Source of the DNA: Dreissena polymorpha | Taxonomy: Eukaryota > Mollusca > Bivalvia > Myida > Dreissenidae | Length of the DNA: 64,000 nucleotides | Direction: 5' to 3' | Assembly (NCBI RefSeq): GCF_020536995.1 | Contig: NC_068357.1 | Location: forward strand, 54,861,563-54,925,562 | Shown here: positions 22,822 to 35,017 of the stretch, one piece after another | Layout of the letters: each line of letters opens with the position of its first letter | Numbering within the stretch: position 1 is the stretch's first letter | The notes under the pieces: model-generated | Told to the model about the DNA's origin: nothing | Databases searched by the model: none | Seen by the model: the letters and a program-made list of their open reading frames with translations, nothing else | Made by a program: the position numbers and the translations under genes

Positions 22822-23529
22822 GGACAGAGACATTCAGCTGTGAATATTACATTCATACATACATGTGTATTCATATAATAAATATCATAACACATAAAAA
22901 AGTGAATTTTTAATTTGTCCGCCTTTACTTTAAAACAACACGTTTTTCCCCTTTGGACGGGCCCCGCCACCATTCCCCTATAGGTGAATAAAAACACTGA
23001 ACCATAACCAAAAAGTCAATATCTTACCCTGTAATCCATTTCCTAATAACATTAAATCCTGAATGTGATTGCTATACTTTCTGTTAAGTGGACAACAGCA
23101 ATAACTGAGGGGGATTGGGGTAGGCAAAACACTATGAGTCACAATCTTGGAACATGGAACATGAATGCATGTGCCTAAAATATCAATTCTAAAGATATTT
23201 TTTATGTTGCATGTCCCTGGTTACTTTCTCTGTCACACTCAAAAACCATATGAAAACCCTTCCCTCAATAGTCTTAACACACCGTCAATTCTCTTTAGAG
23301 TTTGTCATTAGGTTAAAAAGATGTGCTTATAGGTTTTAAAGAAAAAAAAATTATTGTCATTGCTCAGCTGGTAATTGCAAATAAATAATGATAGTCAAAA
23401 CATGAGATATGCATCACAAAAGGACAATATAATTGCACTTTGACAGATGTTTTCCCCAGTTTCTACAAAATGACATTAACACTATTACCCCTGCAATGAT
23501 GATTATACATATGATTACAAGTTTTTTAA
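22822..23529. other. Intron 2 sequence, no feature
   Basis: AT-rich intronic sequence with no recognised repeat, exon or RNA gene. Confidence 0.35.
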
Positions 23530-23740
23530 AATGTGCCTGATTCTGGGAAAATGGGGCTTAATGCATGTGCAAAGTGTTATCCCATTCTGCACTGGCTAAT
23601 CCAGGAGACACTTTCTGCGAAGACTAAGAAGTTTTTTTAAGAAGAGAAATTCTTCCAACAATTTTTTTTTATAAAAGCATAATATCGTCCCTGAAAAACC
23701 TCTGGAATTCATCAGAGAGGACACATTGCACCAAAATGCA
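23530..23740. mobile_element. Palindromic 'TTAGCCTGTGCA' element, degraded
   Basis: GGGGCTTAATGCATGTGCAAAG and CTGCACTGGCTAATCCAGG match the family; the remainder is strongly diverged. Confidence 0.4.
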
Positions 23741-23780
23741 TTAAGTTCAATGTTCTCTGGAAAAATTTGAGTAGCCAGTT

Positions 23781-24881
23781 TTATTATTCCCCTACCATTG
23801 AAATCGAAGAGGGACTTCTGTTTTGCGCTCTGTGTGTCTGTCACACTTTTCTGGATCCTGCGATAACTTTAAAAGTTTTACATATTTTTTCATGAAACTT
23901 GAAACATGGACAGATGGCAATATGGAGATTATGCACGACATTATCCCCGTCTGTCTGTCCGTCCTGGCCACTATCTCCTCCTACACTATAAGCACTAGAA
24001 CCTTGAAACTTACACACATGGTAGCTATGAGCATATTTAGAATCTTGATCTTACCCCTTGGTCAAAAGTTATGGGGGTTGGGGTGGGGCCATGTCAGAGA
24101 TTTTCACTCATTTTTATGCCCCCAGTATGGTGCATTGGCCATAACTTTTGCAATAATGAAGATAGCAACTTGATATTTGGCATGAGTGTTTATCTCATGA
24201 AGCTGCACATTTTGAGTGGTGAAAGGTCAAGGTCATCATTCAAGGTCAACGGTCAAATAAACAAATCCAAGAGAAGTATTAAGCTTTTAAGGGAGGTAAG
24301 TAATAAACCTGCCAAATGATGAAAAAAAAAATCAATCAAAGCGGCGCAGGCGGGGGCATTGGGTTTCTGACAAACTCAAAGGTCAAAAAAACAAATCCAA
24401 GGCAAGTAATAAGCTTTAAAGGGAGGTAAGTAATGAACCTGCCAAATTATAAAAACAAAAAAATTAATCAAAGCGGCGCAGGAGGGGTCATTGTGTTTCT
24501 GACAAACACATCTCTTGTTTTATGTTATTTTACATTCATTTCTTCATTTCTACACCGATTCACTTCCAATTGATACTGAACATCTCTTATGACAAAACGA
24601 TCAATCTCAACTATGCATGGCCCCATTACCAACCCTGGGGTGCCCCCTGGGTCAAACATGCCGCCTGGGGATACGCGTCGGCCTCTGCCGCACCATTTCT
24701 AGTTTCATTTTGTATCTATGTCTAGAATTCTGATTGCTATGGCAACAAATAGACTAGAAATATTGCTGAAAATTGTGGATCCTGCTATAACTTTTTCATA
24801 TTTTTTCATGAAACTTTAAACATGGACAGATGGCAATTTGGAGAGGTAGGGGACTTTTATTGCTTGGCAATGGTCTTGTTT
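23781..24881 (-). mobile_element. Three-deep nest: family A holding B holding C
   Basis: Outer family A (reverse) runs 23781 to about 23939 and resumes about 24703 to 24881, ending GGTCTTGTTT. Inside, family B runs about 23940-24111 (TTATCCCCGTCTGTCTG to TTTTCACTCATTT) and resumes about 24521-24702, ending CCATTTCTAG. Inside B, a reversed family C element occupies about 24112-24520 (TTTTTATGCCCCCAG to CACATCTCTTGTTT). Each interrupted text can be checked against an uninterrupted copy elsewhere (A at 2819; B at 32330 and 33904). Confidence 0.7.
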
Positions 24882-24903
24882 GTAAAGTAGCCGGCGACTA
24901 AGC

Positions 24904-26385
24904 AATACAAGAGCACCGCCTTGCAGGTGCAGACCGCTCATCTATTTTCTTTTTAAAGGTAAAGGGACTCTCAATTTCAATCACAAAGGAGGGAGGGGTG
25001 GAGTGAAGAGGGGTGTATAGTGTGGGGGTGTGGACATTTATTACATTATCTTCCAAAAATGCGGAAAAAAAATGCAAAAAAAAACAACAAAAAAATTGGG
25101 GGGGGTTGGGGGGGGGGGATGGGTGGGGGGGGAGGGGATTCTTGGGTGCGATGGTTGGACGGTATTTCAAAAATAAAATAATAAAAATAAATATTTGTTT
25201 TTTAACCATTTCAAAAACAAACAAAAAATTGGGGGGGGGGGGGGGTGGGGTGGGGGGGTATAGTGTGAGGGTGTGGTGGTCATTTGTGAGATGATCTTAA
25301 AAAAAAAAAAAAAAAAATTAGGGGTGGGGGGGGGATTCGGGGGGGGAGGGCACGGGGGATGGTTTGGGTGGAGTCTATTGTGGTATGTCAGGTAAGAGTA
25401 GTTTTGTCAAAGTATCAATCAAATCTAATCATAAATAAAGAAGTTATGGCAATTTTAGCACAATTTAATAATTTTACCTTGAGAGTCAAGGTCATTCAAA
25501 GGTCAAGGTAAAATTCAACTTGCCAGGTACAGTAATCTCATGATAGCATGAAAGTATTTGAAGTTTGAAAGCAATAGCCTTGATACTTTAGAAGTAAAGT
25601 GGATCGAAACACAAAATTTAACCATATATTCAAAGTTACTAAGTCAAAAAAGGGCCATAATTGCGAAAAATGACAACCAGAGTTATGCAACTTGTCCTTT
25701 TACTGTACCCTTATGATAGTTTGCGAGTGTTCCAAGTATGAAAGCAATATCTATGATACTTTAGGGGTAAAGTGGACCAAAACACAAAACTTAACCAAAT
25801 TTTCAATTTTCTAAGTATAAAGGGCCTATAATTCCGTCCAAATGCCAGTCAGAGTTACATAACTTTGCCTGCACAGTCCCCTTATGATAGTTAAGAAGTG
25901 TTGCAAGTATGAAAGCAATAACTTTGAAACTGTAGGAATAAAGTGGACCTAAACACAAAAATTTACCAAATTTTCAATTTTCTAAGTATAAAAAGGGCGC
26001 ATAATTCTGTCAAAATGCCAGTCAGAGTTACATTACTTTGCCTGCCCAGTCCTCTAATGATAGTTAGTAAGTGTTGCAAGTATGAAAGCAATAGCTTTAA
26101 TACTTGAGGAATAAAATGGACCTAAACACAAAACTTAACCAAAATTTTCAATTTTTTAAGTATAAAAAGGGCACATAATTCTGTCAAAATGCACGCCAGA
26201 GTTATCTAACTTTGTCTGCCCAGTCCCCTCATGATAGTAAGTAAGTGTACCAAGTTTGAATGCAATAGCATTGATACTTTCTGAGAAAAGTGGACCTAAA
26301 CGCAAAACTTAACCGGACACCGACGCCGACGCCAAGGTGATGACAATAGCTCATAATTTTTTTTCAAAAAATAGATGAGCTAAAA
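24904..26385 (+). mobile_element. Family E element, second copy
   Basis: Starts ACAAGAGCACCGCCTTGCAGG with the small hairpin, G-runs at about 25096-25140, 25231-25258 and 25320-25352, four units with GCAAGTATGAAAGCAATA, then GACACCGACGCCGACGCC, and ends with AGCTCAT..ATGAGCTAAAAA. It is in intron 2 next to exon 2. Confidence 0.7.
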
Positions 26386-26572
26386 AGGGTATTTTTGTGC
26401 TGCATCAATTGATATTTTAGGGAAAAGTAGCTGGTTTCTAGATTGAATGTTACCGATGAAATTGCCAGCTGCCATTGTTTCTGGAGAACACTGCATTAAG
26501 ACAAATTTTTCCTAGAACAAGGCTTAAATGAATATTATGATACTACAATAGTTAATGACGCTGGCCACCTAC

Positions 26573-26733
26573 TGAAGATGTAAACACAATGCCTTTGATC
26601 TCCGGGAGCTTCTTGTCTGATTCGATATGCGTGTCGACCGCAAATCGTTGCTTGAACACTGGCACCGTCATATGTGGGTCCGGGAGCGTGTTTGTGGATG
26701 ATGTAAGCATTGTCTGTCTGTCAAACTCGACAC
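26573..26733 (-). CDS. TRIM-NHL gene, coding exon 2
   Basis: Acceptor TTTTTAG at 26735-26734 and donor TCA|GTAGGT at 26572. The 161-nt exon is fully open: VEFDRQTMLTSSTNTLPDP, HMTVPVFKQRFAVDTHIESD, KKLPEIKGIVFTSS. Its first two bases complete the Gly codon split by exon 1, and it ends in phase 0 where exon 3 starts. It leads into the first NHL blade (KLPEIKGI..FTSSENFVVSD reads across the junction). Confidence 0.88.
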
Positions 26734-26739
26734 CTAAAA

Positions 26740-27060
26740 ATAGGCATTTTAGAGATAACAGAGGTTTATTTACTCTGAAACAAGGGCTAAAAGAAGAAGT
26801 TATCCCTACGCATTAATTAAAAATTGTTTAATTATCTTCCAAAGAAGCCTTTTTGTTCACCTGTAAAAAAAACGCCAGAAATTGTAACTTGATGAAAATT
26901 ATGTTGATGCCTGATGAAAATCCAAAAATATGCAATTAAGTTTAAACAGTAGCAGTAAGTTCATGCACAAAAGTTGGGGTACTTGCAACCAATTTTCATA
27001 AATCACATAATCCTTTCCTTCGAAAAAAAAATTCATTTAGATAATTTGTTTCAATATAAG
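26740..27060. other. Intron 1
   Basis: Short AT-rich intron between exons 1 and 2; no repeat recognised. Confidence 0.6.
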
Positions 27061-27072
27061 CAACCTACATAC

Positions 27073-29431
27073 CTGAAAAAGACCTGGGTCGCACATGTTC
27101 ATAGCTAGCCAACTGATCATCAGCGAAATTGTCAAAGACGTTCCTACTACTGTGCGAAGGGACCCTTGCAGCTTCAAACATTTTCTGTTGAGTGGCTGAC
27201 AAACTGGCACTCATGGCCCCATGTGGTCCCGGGTAATCCCCCAGTAACGAGCCCCTAGAATTTGAAGACGAACACCAGTTTGAGGTATGACCAACTGGCT
27301 GTTCTAAGGAACCATTGTTTGCCTTGCTATGGGGGCCAAAAAATTGGTCCTGCTCACTACCACTATGTTGAACACGGACAGGGCCCATATTTCTACCACC
27401 TTGGTGTAAAGGGGCAGATTGTAAGGAACTATTTTGAGGCTTGCTGTTGGGTCCAAAGAACCTGTCCTGCTCACCACCATCATGATGAATGTGGACAGGG
27501 CCCATATTTCTACCATGTTGGTGAAAAGGGGCAGATTGCAAAGTTCCCTGGGAACCAAAGAAACGGTCATTTGGACCACCACCTTGGTGAAAAGAGGTCG
27601 ATTGCATTTTTCTCTGGGAGTCACTGTAATGATCAAAGTCAGCATTTCTGGATTGATGCTTGTTTTCATCCATTCCAAGAGGCCTAGATGTTGATCCATG
27701 GAGAAGGTTTCTATAGCTCATTAACAAAGCCCCTCTCCCTTGTGGTACTTTAGGCTTCTGATTTTGAAATTGAGGGACATCTCTGTTAATGACATTACCT
27801 TTGTTGTCACCGAGTGCCTTGGCTTTGTTGTCACCGAGTGCCTTGGACTGACAGTTCAGGCGAGGGCCGACTTTATTTACAAGCTTTTTATCTTGCTGGT
27901 GACCTTTTGCTTTTTTTTCTTTTTGTCTTGCAAATTCTACCTTGAAGAAACACGGTTCTGCTTTCAGTTTATCATAAAGTTCTTGACACATTTCTGCTTG
28001 AGGTAGGTTGCTATGTAATGTGACTTTGTTGTGTGTTCTTTTCACATTTTTCTTCACATTGTCAATTCTGTTCACCAGGAGCTTCTCCATTTGCATGACT
28101 TCCTCGAATCGTCCCTCGGAAAAAATGAAATGTACAGCTTTACTTATGTTATTCAAATCCTTTCTTCTGGCCCCTATAAATCCAGTTCTGTTGATGCATC
28201 GCTCTTTAGCTCTTTTATAACCAGCTGTTAGCTTCCTTGTACTGGCATTATAACTATCCACCACCAATTCAATGTATTTTTCTCTTCCATTTCTTAAAAC
28301 ATCAAGTTGCTCTTCTTCCAGCTTTTCTAGCATATCAAGGTCTTCCTTGCACGAGTCATTTTTTTCAACTAACACAAGCGCTTCTTCCAACTCACTCATT
28401 TTCTCATCAATATCCTTCTTGAATTCTTGAAGCTTTTTGTCCAAGGAAATGCATGCGTGTCCAGCATGTGCCTCACGGACACACACTTTGCACACAGCAC
28501 AATTGCATTTAGTACAAAAGCTCAAACTCAGTTCTTCATGACTGGGACAAGTGCTATGTTTACTTCGCATTGAAATTGTGCATTGACTATCCAGTGGCAC
28601 AATTACATGCTTTGCAGTGAGTCTGGAGAATGTGTGTTTCTCACAGCAACTGTCACAGAGCAGGTCGCCACAATCCACACACTTCCCAGATGGTTCCCTC
28701 TCCTGCTCATGCAGTGCACAAACAACACAATTCACTCCCATCGCATTGCTGTCATTCAGCTTAACCAGTTGTTCCAAGACAAGGTGTTTTGGAAGCTTCT
28801 GACTGTCCTTTACAGTCTGAAATGCACCACAGTTAGGACATCGTAACAATTTTGCAGTTGGTCTGTTTTTATCAAAGTAGTTACATTTCTCGATGCACTG
28901 ATAGCAGTAAGCATGAAGACAGTCTAGAATCCGAGGATCTGCGTACAGGTTTCCACACAGTGCGCAATGGAGCGGTGACTCCGTTTCATTAACTGTAAGC
29001 TCTTCTGTCTCACTTATTGTAACCTCTTCATTGTGTGATGGACATGTGTTCTCGGTGTGATCAGACTTATCAGAATCAGACAGATACGTGTCTAGTTCTG
29101 AAGAATGTACTTTCAAGCTTATCTCAGCAGCATTAAAGTAAAACCCATCTTTTTCTGGGTCATCCATTGGTATGCTAAGTGAATCCTCACAGGTGCTTTC
29201 ATTTAAAACTGATGTTACGGCCCCTTCTTCAGTCTCACCTGTGGTATCTAAAGTGTCTTGAGGGCCTTCATTGTGTTCAAACGCTACATGGGTCCCAAAG
29301 CCATTTTGGTCATCGCTTTGGACACCCATTCTGAGGAAAGTGTCCTCTTGCAAAAGATCATCTTTGATGTCCATGGTGCTATCCGTCTCATATTCTTCTT
29401 GCTCAATCATGTCCTCTGAAAGTGCATACAT
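27073..29431 (-). CDS. TRIM-NHL protein, coding exon 1 (RING, B-boxes, coiled coil)
   Basis: About 786 codons, open without interruption from the ATG at 29431 to the donor CAG|GTATGT at 27073. An acidic N-terminus (1-150) is followed by a C3HC4 RING (C156, C159, C171, H173, C176, C179, C198, C201), B-box 1 (about 235-275), B-box 2 (C295, H298, C306, C309, C314, C317, H322, H325) and a coiled coil (about 330-420). From about 540 to 780 lies a low-complexity linker with imperfect repeats (HQGGRNMGP, EQDRFFGP). The family are E3 ubiquitin ligases; with the NHL exons downstream this fits the TRIM2/3/32/71 type, though I see no filamin domain. The ATG is chosen as first in frame; an untranslated 5' exon is possible. 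The exact orthologue is not recognised. Confidence 0.93.
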
Positions 29432-29529
29432 TGCTTTAGTCGAAATGACTTTTGCTATATAAATAAACCTAAATTCACAATCAAATTAATGTGTAGTGCT
29501 CATCTGTTAAGAAGTGGTATTGATTTGTT

Positions 29530-29775
29530 AACAAGAGCACCGCATAGCGGGTGCCAATGCCTGGCTGCAGGTGCAGTTTTCTACAGCGACCTTGACCTTT
29601 GAACTAGTGACCCAAAAATGAGAGTGGCATGTAGAACTCATCAAGGTGCAGCTACATATGAAGTTTCAAAGTTTTAGGTGGAAGCACTTTAATTTTAGAG
29701 CCAATGGCACGACCCAGAGGGCGGACAAGCTGGCTAAGACAATATCTTGGGTTTTCTCCGAAAACAGCCGAGCTA
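29530..29775 (+). mobile_element. Family H element
   Basis: Starts AACAAGAGCACCGCATAGCGG (hairpin GCACCGC..GCGGGTGC), contains GACCTTGACCTTTGAACTAG and GTAGAACTCATCAAGGTGCA, and ends TTGGGTTTTCTCCG..GCCGAGCTAAAC. A better copy is at 35018-35345. It lies just upstream of the TRIM-NHL first coding exon. Confidence 0.65.
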
Positions 29776-30270
29776 AACATTAACAATTGCAAGTCTATAG
29801 CGCACAAAAAACATTCATCTTTTCTATTTATGATAACAGCAAACTGTTTTTTTTCCTTCTTTATAAAGTACCGGAAAAGGGCACTTTCCCAATCAGGAAA
29901 AAACTACAGATTTCCCAATCGCTGTCAAACAAATTCCCAGATGAGGGTTTCTAAAAAAAACATTTATCTTTTAAAATAAACAAGCAAATTCGTTGAATTG
30001 ATATCCCCCGCCAATATGCTTTTGGACATAAAAATGTTATATTTAACACTAAAAAAAGCATTTTTTCAAAATACAAAGAGCAATTACTCTGTTTTTATCA
30101 GATGGTGAACAATGCCATTAGGCGTGCATCATCCCATTATCCATATATATACTCATACCAAGTTTCAATGAAATCCGCCAAAGCACTTCCAAGATATGGC
30201 TCCGGATGGACGGAAAGACGGACAGACAACGCCAAAACAATATCCCTCCGCCTATGGCAGGGGATAATAA
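29776..30270 (+). repeat. Diverged AACAAGA-type element end
   Basis: Only the 3' part is clear: CCAAGTTTCAATGAAATCCG, GACGGAAAGACGGACAGAC, then the stem ATCCCTCCGCC..GGCAGGGGAT and AATAAAA near 30270. A second, weaker end-like segment (ATATCCCCCGCCAATATGC) is near 30000. Confidence 0.4.
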
Positions 30271-30890
30271 AATGCAACATTTAGTTAGTTTCTCTATGCA
30301 GCTCTTTGGCTTAAACCTTTAGAAGTTAATTATTATTGACAACTTGAAAACATTAAGTTATCAATTTTAAAGTATGTTGGAGCAAAAAATCAAAAACACT
30401 GATTTCCCAATATGAAGACTTCACGACACAAATTTTCCCAATTTCAGGGTTTTGGGGAATAATTTCCCAAGTGGGCTGGTACCAGTACATTTCCCAATTG
30501 TGCAAAAAAAATTCGCTAGAGTAGATAAACAAATTATGCTCTTACACACCAGTTTCATATCAAATAATAAAGTAAGGCTGATAAATATGACCAGGTGTGG
30601 ACTTGTAGCAATTTGTTTGTATGAAACACAGGACAATCATGCAGTTCTAAGCTTAACAAGCTAGTTTTGAAATGGACTGAAATTATGTGGCATTGACTTA
30701 TGTACAAGTACATGACAATTAATAAGCAATATCAAACAACACTTTTAAAAACCAACAACATGCCAAACCCAAAGCTCGAATTAAACACTCGCAAACAGGC
30801 CATTTGCAAGTTTATTTTTAAAAATGCGTCTTAAATGTGAGAGCACAATTGAGGTACTCGCCATTTTTTGGGAGTTGGGGAAAAACCAAA
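30271..30890. other. Intergenic, no feature
   Basis: AT-rich sequence upstream of the TRIM-NHL gene; no recognised exon or repeat. It includes repeated short wording TTTCCCAA but no clear unit. Confidence 0.35.
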
Positions 30891-31887
30891 ACATGAGCTG
30901 TCAGAGGACAGCGCGCTCGACTATTCGAGTGCTTGACAGTATAACGTAAGCCATCATGGGTAAATTGTTCATATTTAATAATTTATCAGGTGATCTTTCA
31001 AAAATAAAAAAGGAAAAAAAAATAAATTGGGGGGGGGGTGGGGGGGGTAGGGGGGTGAGAGGGGGAGTATTATGTGGGGTGGGGTAATTTATTAGATGAT
31101 GTTTATAAAAAAAAAATTGGGGGAAGGTTGGGGGGGGGAAGGGATTCTGGGTAGGGGTGTGGGGTATTGTTTGGGTGGAAACCATTGTGGTATTCAGGTA
31201 AGTGTTGTTTTGTCAAAGTAATAATAAAATGTGATCATAAATAAAGAAGTTATGGCAATTTAAGCAAAATGTTCAATTATCTAAGTGTAAAAGGGGCCAT
31301 AATTATGTCAAAATGCTTGATACAGTGGTCTGCTCTTGTTTATAGGTTGGGGTCATGTTGGTAAACAAGTATGCAAAATATAAAAGCAATATGTCAAAGG
31401 ATATAGGAAATATTTGGGGTAGTACACAAACTTTAACATAGATTTATCAATAATATGCATATTCTAAGTATAAAAGGGGAAATATTTATGACAAAATGCT
31501 TGATAGAGTTGTCTGCTCTTGTTTATAGGTTGGGGTGATGTTGGTAAACAAGCAAGCAAAATATGAAAGCAATATGTCAAGGGACAATGAAAATAAATGG
31601 GGTAGTACGAAAAACTTTAACATTTGCTGCATATTCTAAGTGGAAAAGGGGCCATAATTAAGACAAAATGCTTGATAGAGTTGTCTGCTCTTGTTTATAG
31701 GTTGGGTCATGTTAGCAAACAAGTATGCAAAATATGAAAGCAATATGTCAAGGGACAATGAAAATAATTGGGGTAGTACGAAAACTTTTACATTTGCACG
31801 CTAACGCAGACGCAGACGCTAACGCCGACGTGAGTAGGATAGCTCCACTATATATATATTTCACATATAATAGTCGAGCTAAAAAAG
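30891..31887 (+). mobile_element. Family E-related element
   Basis: Starts AACATGAGCTGTCAGAGGACA, has G-runs at 31029-31054 and 31119-31140, three units of about 155-190 bp (marker GTCTGCTCTTGTTTATAGG), then ACGCAGACGCAGACGCTAACGCC and the closing stem ATAGCTCCACTAT..ATAGTCGAGCTAAAAAAG. The closing GTCGAGCT echoes CGCGCTCGACTATTCGAG near the start. Confidence 0.6.
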
Positions 31888-32594
31888 TGCAGATTTACAA
31901 AAAATAATCGTCTGAAGATTGGGAGAATACAGTGGTCTATCTATGGTCTTTCCCATCAATCATAATATTCTAAGTTTATGATGCGACAGTTAAAAATTTG
32001 TCAACAACATTGTTTGCAAGGGAATGTCAATCTGGCCGGTTTATCTGTGAGGGTTTATTTCTCGGTCGATGCCTGTTTCTCGGTACGTCTCCAAGGCATG
32101 ATTGTTTCTGGATATGTAAATACTGCCTTTATAGTACTTGATATATTTTGGAGAAAAACATAAACCCAAAGAAATTAACGACCGACTCAGTTAGAATTAA
32201 AATTTGAGAAGTGCAATAGCTAACATGAAATAGAAAACTTTATTCACGAGTAAACTTTGTACACTGGACGTGACCAGAGTTCATAACCCTGCCAACTATT
32301 TTACTAACACTAGTCATTATCCCCACGTTTTTTGGAGAAAAAGTGGGGATATTGTGATGATGTGCGTCTGTCCGTCCTTCCGTCCTGGCCACCTGTTCCT
32401 CCTACACAATTAGCACTAGAACCTTGAAACTTACATACATGGTAGCTATGAGCATATGTGTGACAGTGACAGTGACAGAATTTTGATCCGACTCCTTGGT
32501 AAAAAGTTATGGGGGTTGGGGCGGGGCCGGGTCAGAGATTTTCACTAATTTGTTTATGTTATTTTACATTAACTTCTTCATTTCTGCGCCGATT

Positions 32595-33903
32595 TACCGT
32601 AAAAATCCAGTCATAAGTCGAGATTTTTTACCGAAAAAATTTGATTAAATTTACAGTCTCGACTAATGAGGTCATCCATGAAAAAAAATGATGACATTCT
32701 ACCAAGATCGATCCCCGCTGTAATGGTTAAAGTTGTTGTTGTTGTTGTATAGAAAACTTGTTGAAATAGGACACACAAAAAGTCTTCTTTTAACTGATAC
32801 TAACCAATTAATATAACCACAGTTTGCCGCAAAATTTCCCTTGTTTTTATTTTCATAATTTAATCCAAAGTTTTCATGTTAGCAGGTTTTTTACAACTGA
32901 ACGTGTAAATAAAAGTTCAAGTCATTTTTAAAGTCAAGCGAGAATTGGCAACCTGTGTGAATTGACAGTTTGACGTCATCAAAGGAAAGCCGCTTCCTTT
33001 CAAGAAGCCATAAAGCATCTACCTTCTCGCCGATAAAATAAGATTCCTTAAATTTGTGAAGCGACATGTTTAACCAATCGCGAGTTTGTTATTAACTGGT
33101 AATCGTTTAATTATGTTTGAGCACATGCATAGCTCCGCCTTTGAAACTGTCATGTAGAACAAAGGTGGAGTTAGCGGTCTATTGGTTATGTCAATCATTG
33201 TTATAAAAACATGTTTTACCGAGGAAGTAATCAATTGTTTTGATAGTCAGATTAAAAGTACAAAGATTTGATTACAGTGATCACAGTGTGTCATCGGATT
33301 ATAAGTTTGTGGATTATTACTAGCATGGACAATTTAGTGCAAACTTTATAATAATAATTTATTAATTTGACTAACGCATTTGATTTGTGAAAATGCCTGG
33401 AAAACGCAAACGCCATGCGTATGACAATGCGTTTAAAATACGTGTGATAGAATTTGCAGAGCAATCAAATAATAATAGTGCTGCTGAACGCGAGTTTGGT
33501 GTTTTGTATGTTGTTGTTGTGTAAATTACGATGTACATGTATATACGTTCTGGTTTCCTATGTTGTTGAATTTGTTTTTATGTGGTTCATAATGATTTGC
33601 TTGTCTATATTTTTATATATTATTTTCGATTTCCTAAATAAATATCGTATTGATTATATTGAACAAAGTACATAATACACGTTTCCGCTATGTCTAAGTC
33701 GCACAGGGCTATACTGACGTCATGGTCTATGTATAGAATAAAAACTTCCCGTACATTTAAAATGGCGTCTGTTTATGAAATTCGTGGACGGACAATTTCT
33801 GACTCGACTTATGACTTGGACATATACAAAATCTCCAATTTTTGTATCAGTTTTTACCCCCCGACTTATGAGCGGGTAGACTTATGACTGGGTTTTTACG
33901 GTA
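32595..33903 (+). mobile_element. Tc1/mariner-pogo-like DNA transposon, deleted
   Basis: Inverted ends CCGTAAAAATCCAGTCATAAGTC and CGTAAAAACCCAGTCATAAGTC (about 23 bp matching) with TA on each side. The surrounding family B text, CGATT(TA)CTTCAAATTG in uninterrupted copies, shows a clean insertion with TA duplication. Only an N-terminal transposase piece survives at 33393-33524. Size 1.3 kb. Confidence 0.75.
33393..33524 (+). pseudogene. Transposase N-terminus, pogo-like helix-turn-helix
   Basis: Reads MPGKRKRHAYDNAFKIRVIE, FAEQSNNNSAAEREFGV and then runs into a stop. The pattern Y-D-x-x-F-K-x-x-V-I-E-x-A-E ... A-A-x-x-E-F-G-V is the DNA-binding start seen in pogo/Jerky-type transposases. 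The rest of the protein, including the catalytic DDE/D region, is absent, so this is a non-autonomous remnant. A possible GTATGT donor follows FGV. A TATAAAA sequence lies upstream at 33202. Confidence 0.6.
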
Positions 33904-35017
33904 CTTCAAATTGATACTGAGCCTCTCTTATGACAATATGGTCAATCTCAAATATGCATGGCCCCATTACTAACCCTGGGGCAACCCGGCCACATAGGCC
34001 ATGCCCACCCAAAATTGCCTTTTACTATAATTTCTTCATTTCTCCACGAGTCACTTCAAATTGATACTGAACCTCTCTTATGACAAAACGATCAATCTCA
34101 GCTATGCATGGCCCCATTACCAACCCTAGGGCACCCCGCCCACATAGGCCACGTCCACATAGGCCACGCCCACATAGGCCACGCCCACCCAAAATTGGCT
34201 TTTACTATAATTTCTTCATTTCTACACAGATTCACTTCAAATTGATACTGAACCTCTCTTATGACAATATGGTCAATCTCAGCTATGCATGGCCCCATTA
34301 CCAACCCTGGGGCGCCCCGCCCACATAGGCCACGCCCACCCAAAATTGCCTTTTACTATAATTTCTTAATTTCTACATCGATTCACTTCAAATTGATACT
34401 GAACCTCTTTTATGACAATACAGTCAATCTCAACTATGCATGGCGCCATTACCAACCCTGGGGCACCCCGCCCACATAGGCCACGCCCACCCAAAATTGC
34501 CTTTTACTATAATTTCTTCATTAGTACACCGATTTACTTGGAATTGGTACTGAACATCTCTTATGACAATACGGTCAATCTCAACTTTGTATAGCCCCAT
34601 TACCAACCCTGAGGCGCCCTGCCCATAAAAGGCCCCACCCACCCAAAATTGTCTTTTACTATAATTTTTTCATTTCTACACCGATTCACTTCTAATTGAT
34701 ACTGAACTTCTCTTATGACAATACGGTCAATCACAACTATGCATAGCCCCATTACCAACCATGGGGCTCCCCTGGGTCGAACATGCGGCGTGGGGATACG
34801 CGTCGGCCTCTGCTTCGCCATTTCTAGTGTTACGTTCGAAATGTTGTCTACTAAAAAAATAACCAGCTTTTCTTGTGGCGAAAATAAACCTAGTACTAAC
34901 AGTTTAATATGTGTGTATCTGTTTCAACAGTATCACTAGAAGTTCATGGCTTGATTTTTAGAGTCTAGATCTACCAAAGGATGTACTTTTTTTTAATCAT
35001 GTATTGTGAGTTGAAAC

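Larger units (their letters stand above)
32328..34826 (+). mobile_element. Family B element, interrupted by a mariner-like insert
   Basis: Left part 32328-32594 (hairpin ATCCCCACGTTTTTT..AAGTGGGGAT, then CCGTCCTGGCCACC). It resumes at 33904 with CTTCAAATTGATACTGAG. About six tandem units of roughly 151 bp follow (marker CATGGCCCCATTACCAACCC at 33957, 34108, 34290, 34440, 34743). One unit has an internal expansion of a 15-bp word CACATAGGCCACGCC near 34140-34190. It ends GCGTCGGCCTCTGCTTCGCC, ATTTCTAG. Confidence 0.65.

Noticed and set aside
25013-25294. Gly-rich 93-codon frame
   Set aside because: Produced by G-homopolymer runs of a family E element.
27262-28846. Several open frames antisense to the large TRIM-NHL exon
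   Set aside because: Shadow frames of a long, clearly coding exon with RING and B-box residues on the minus strand.
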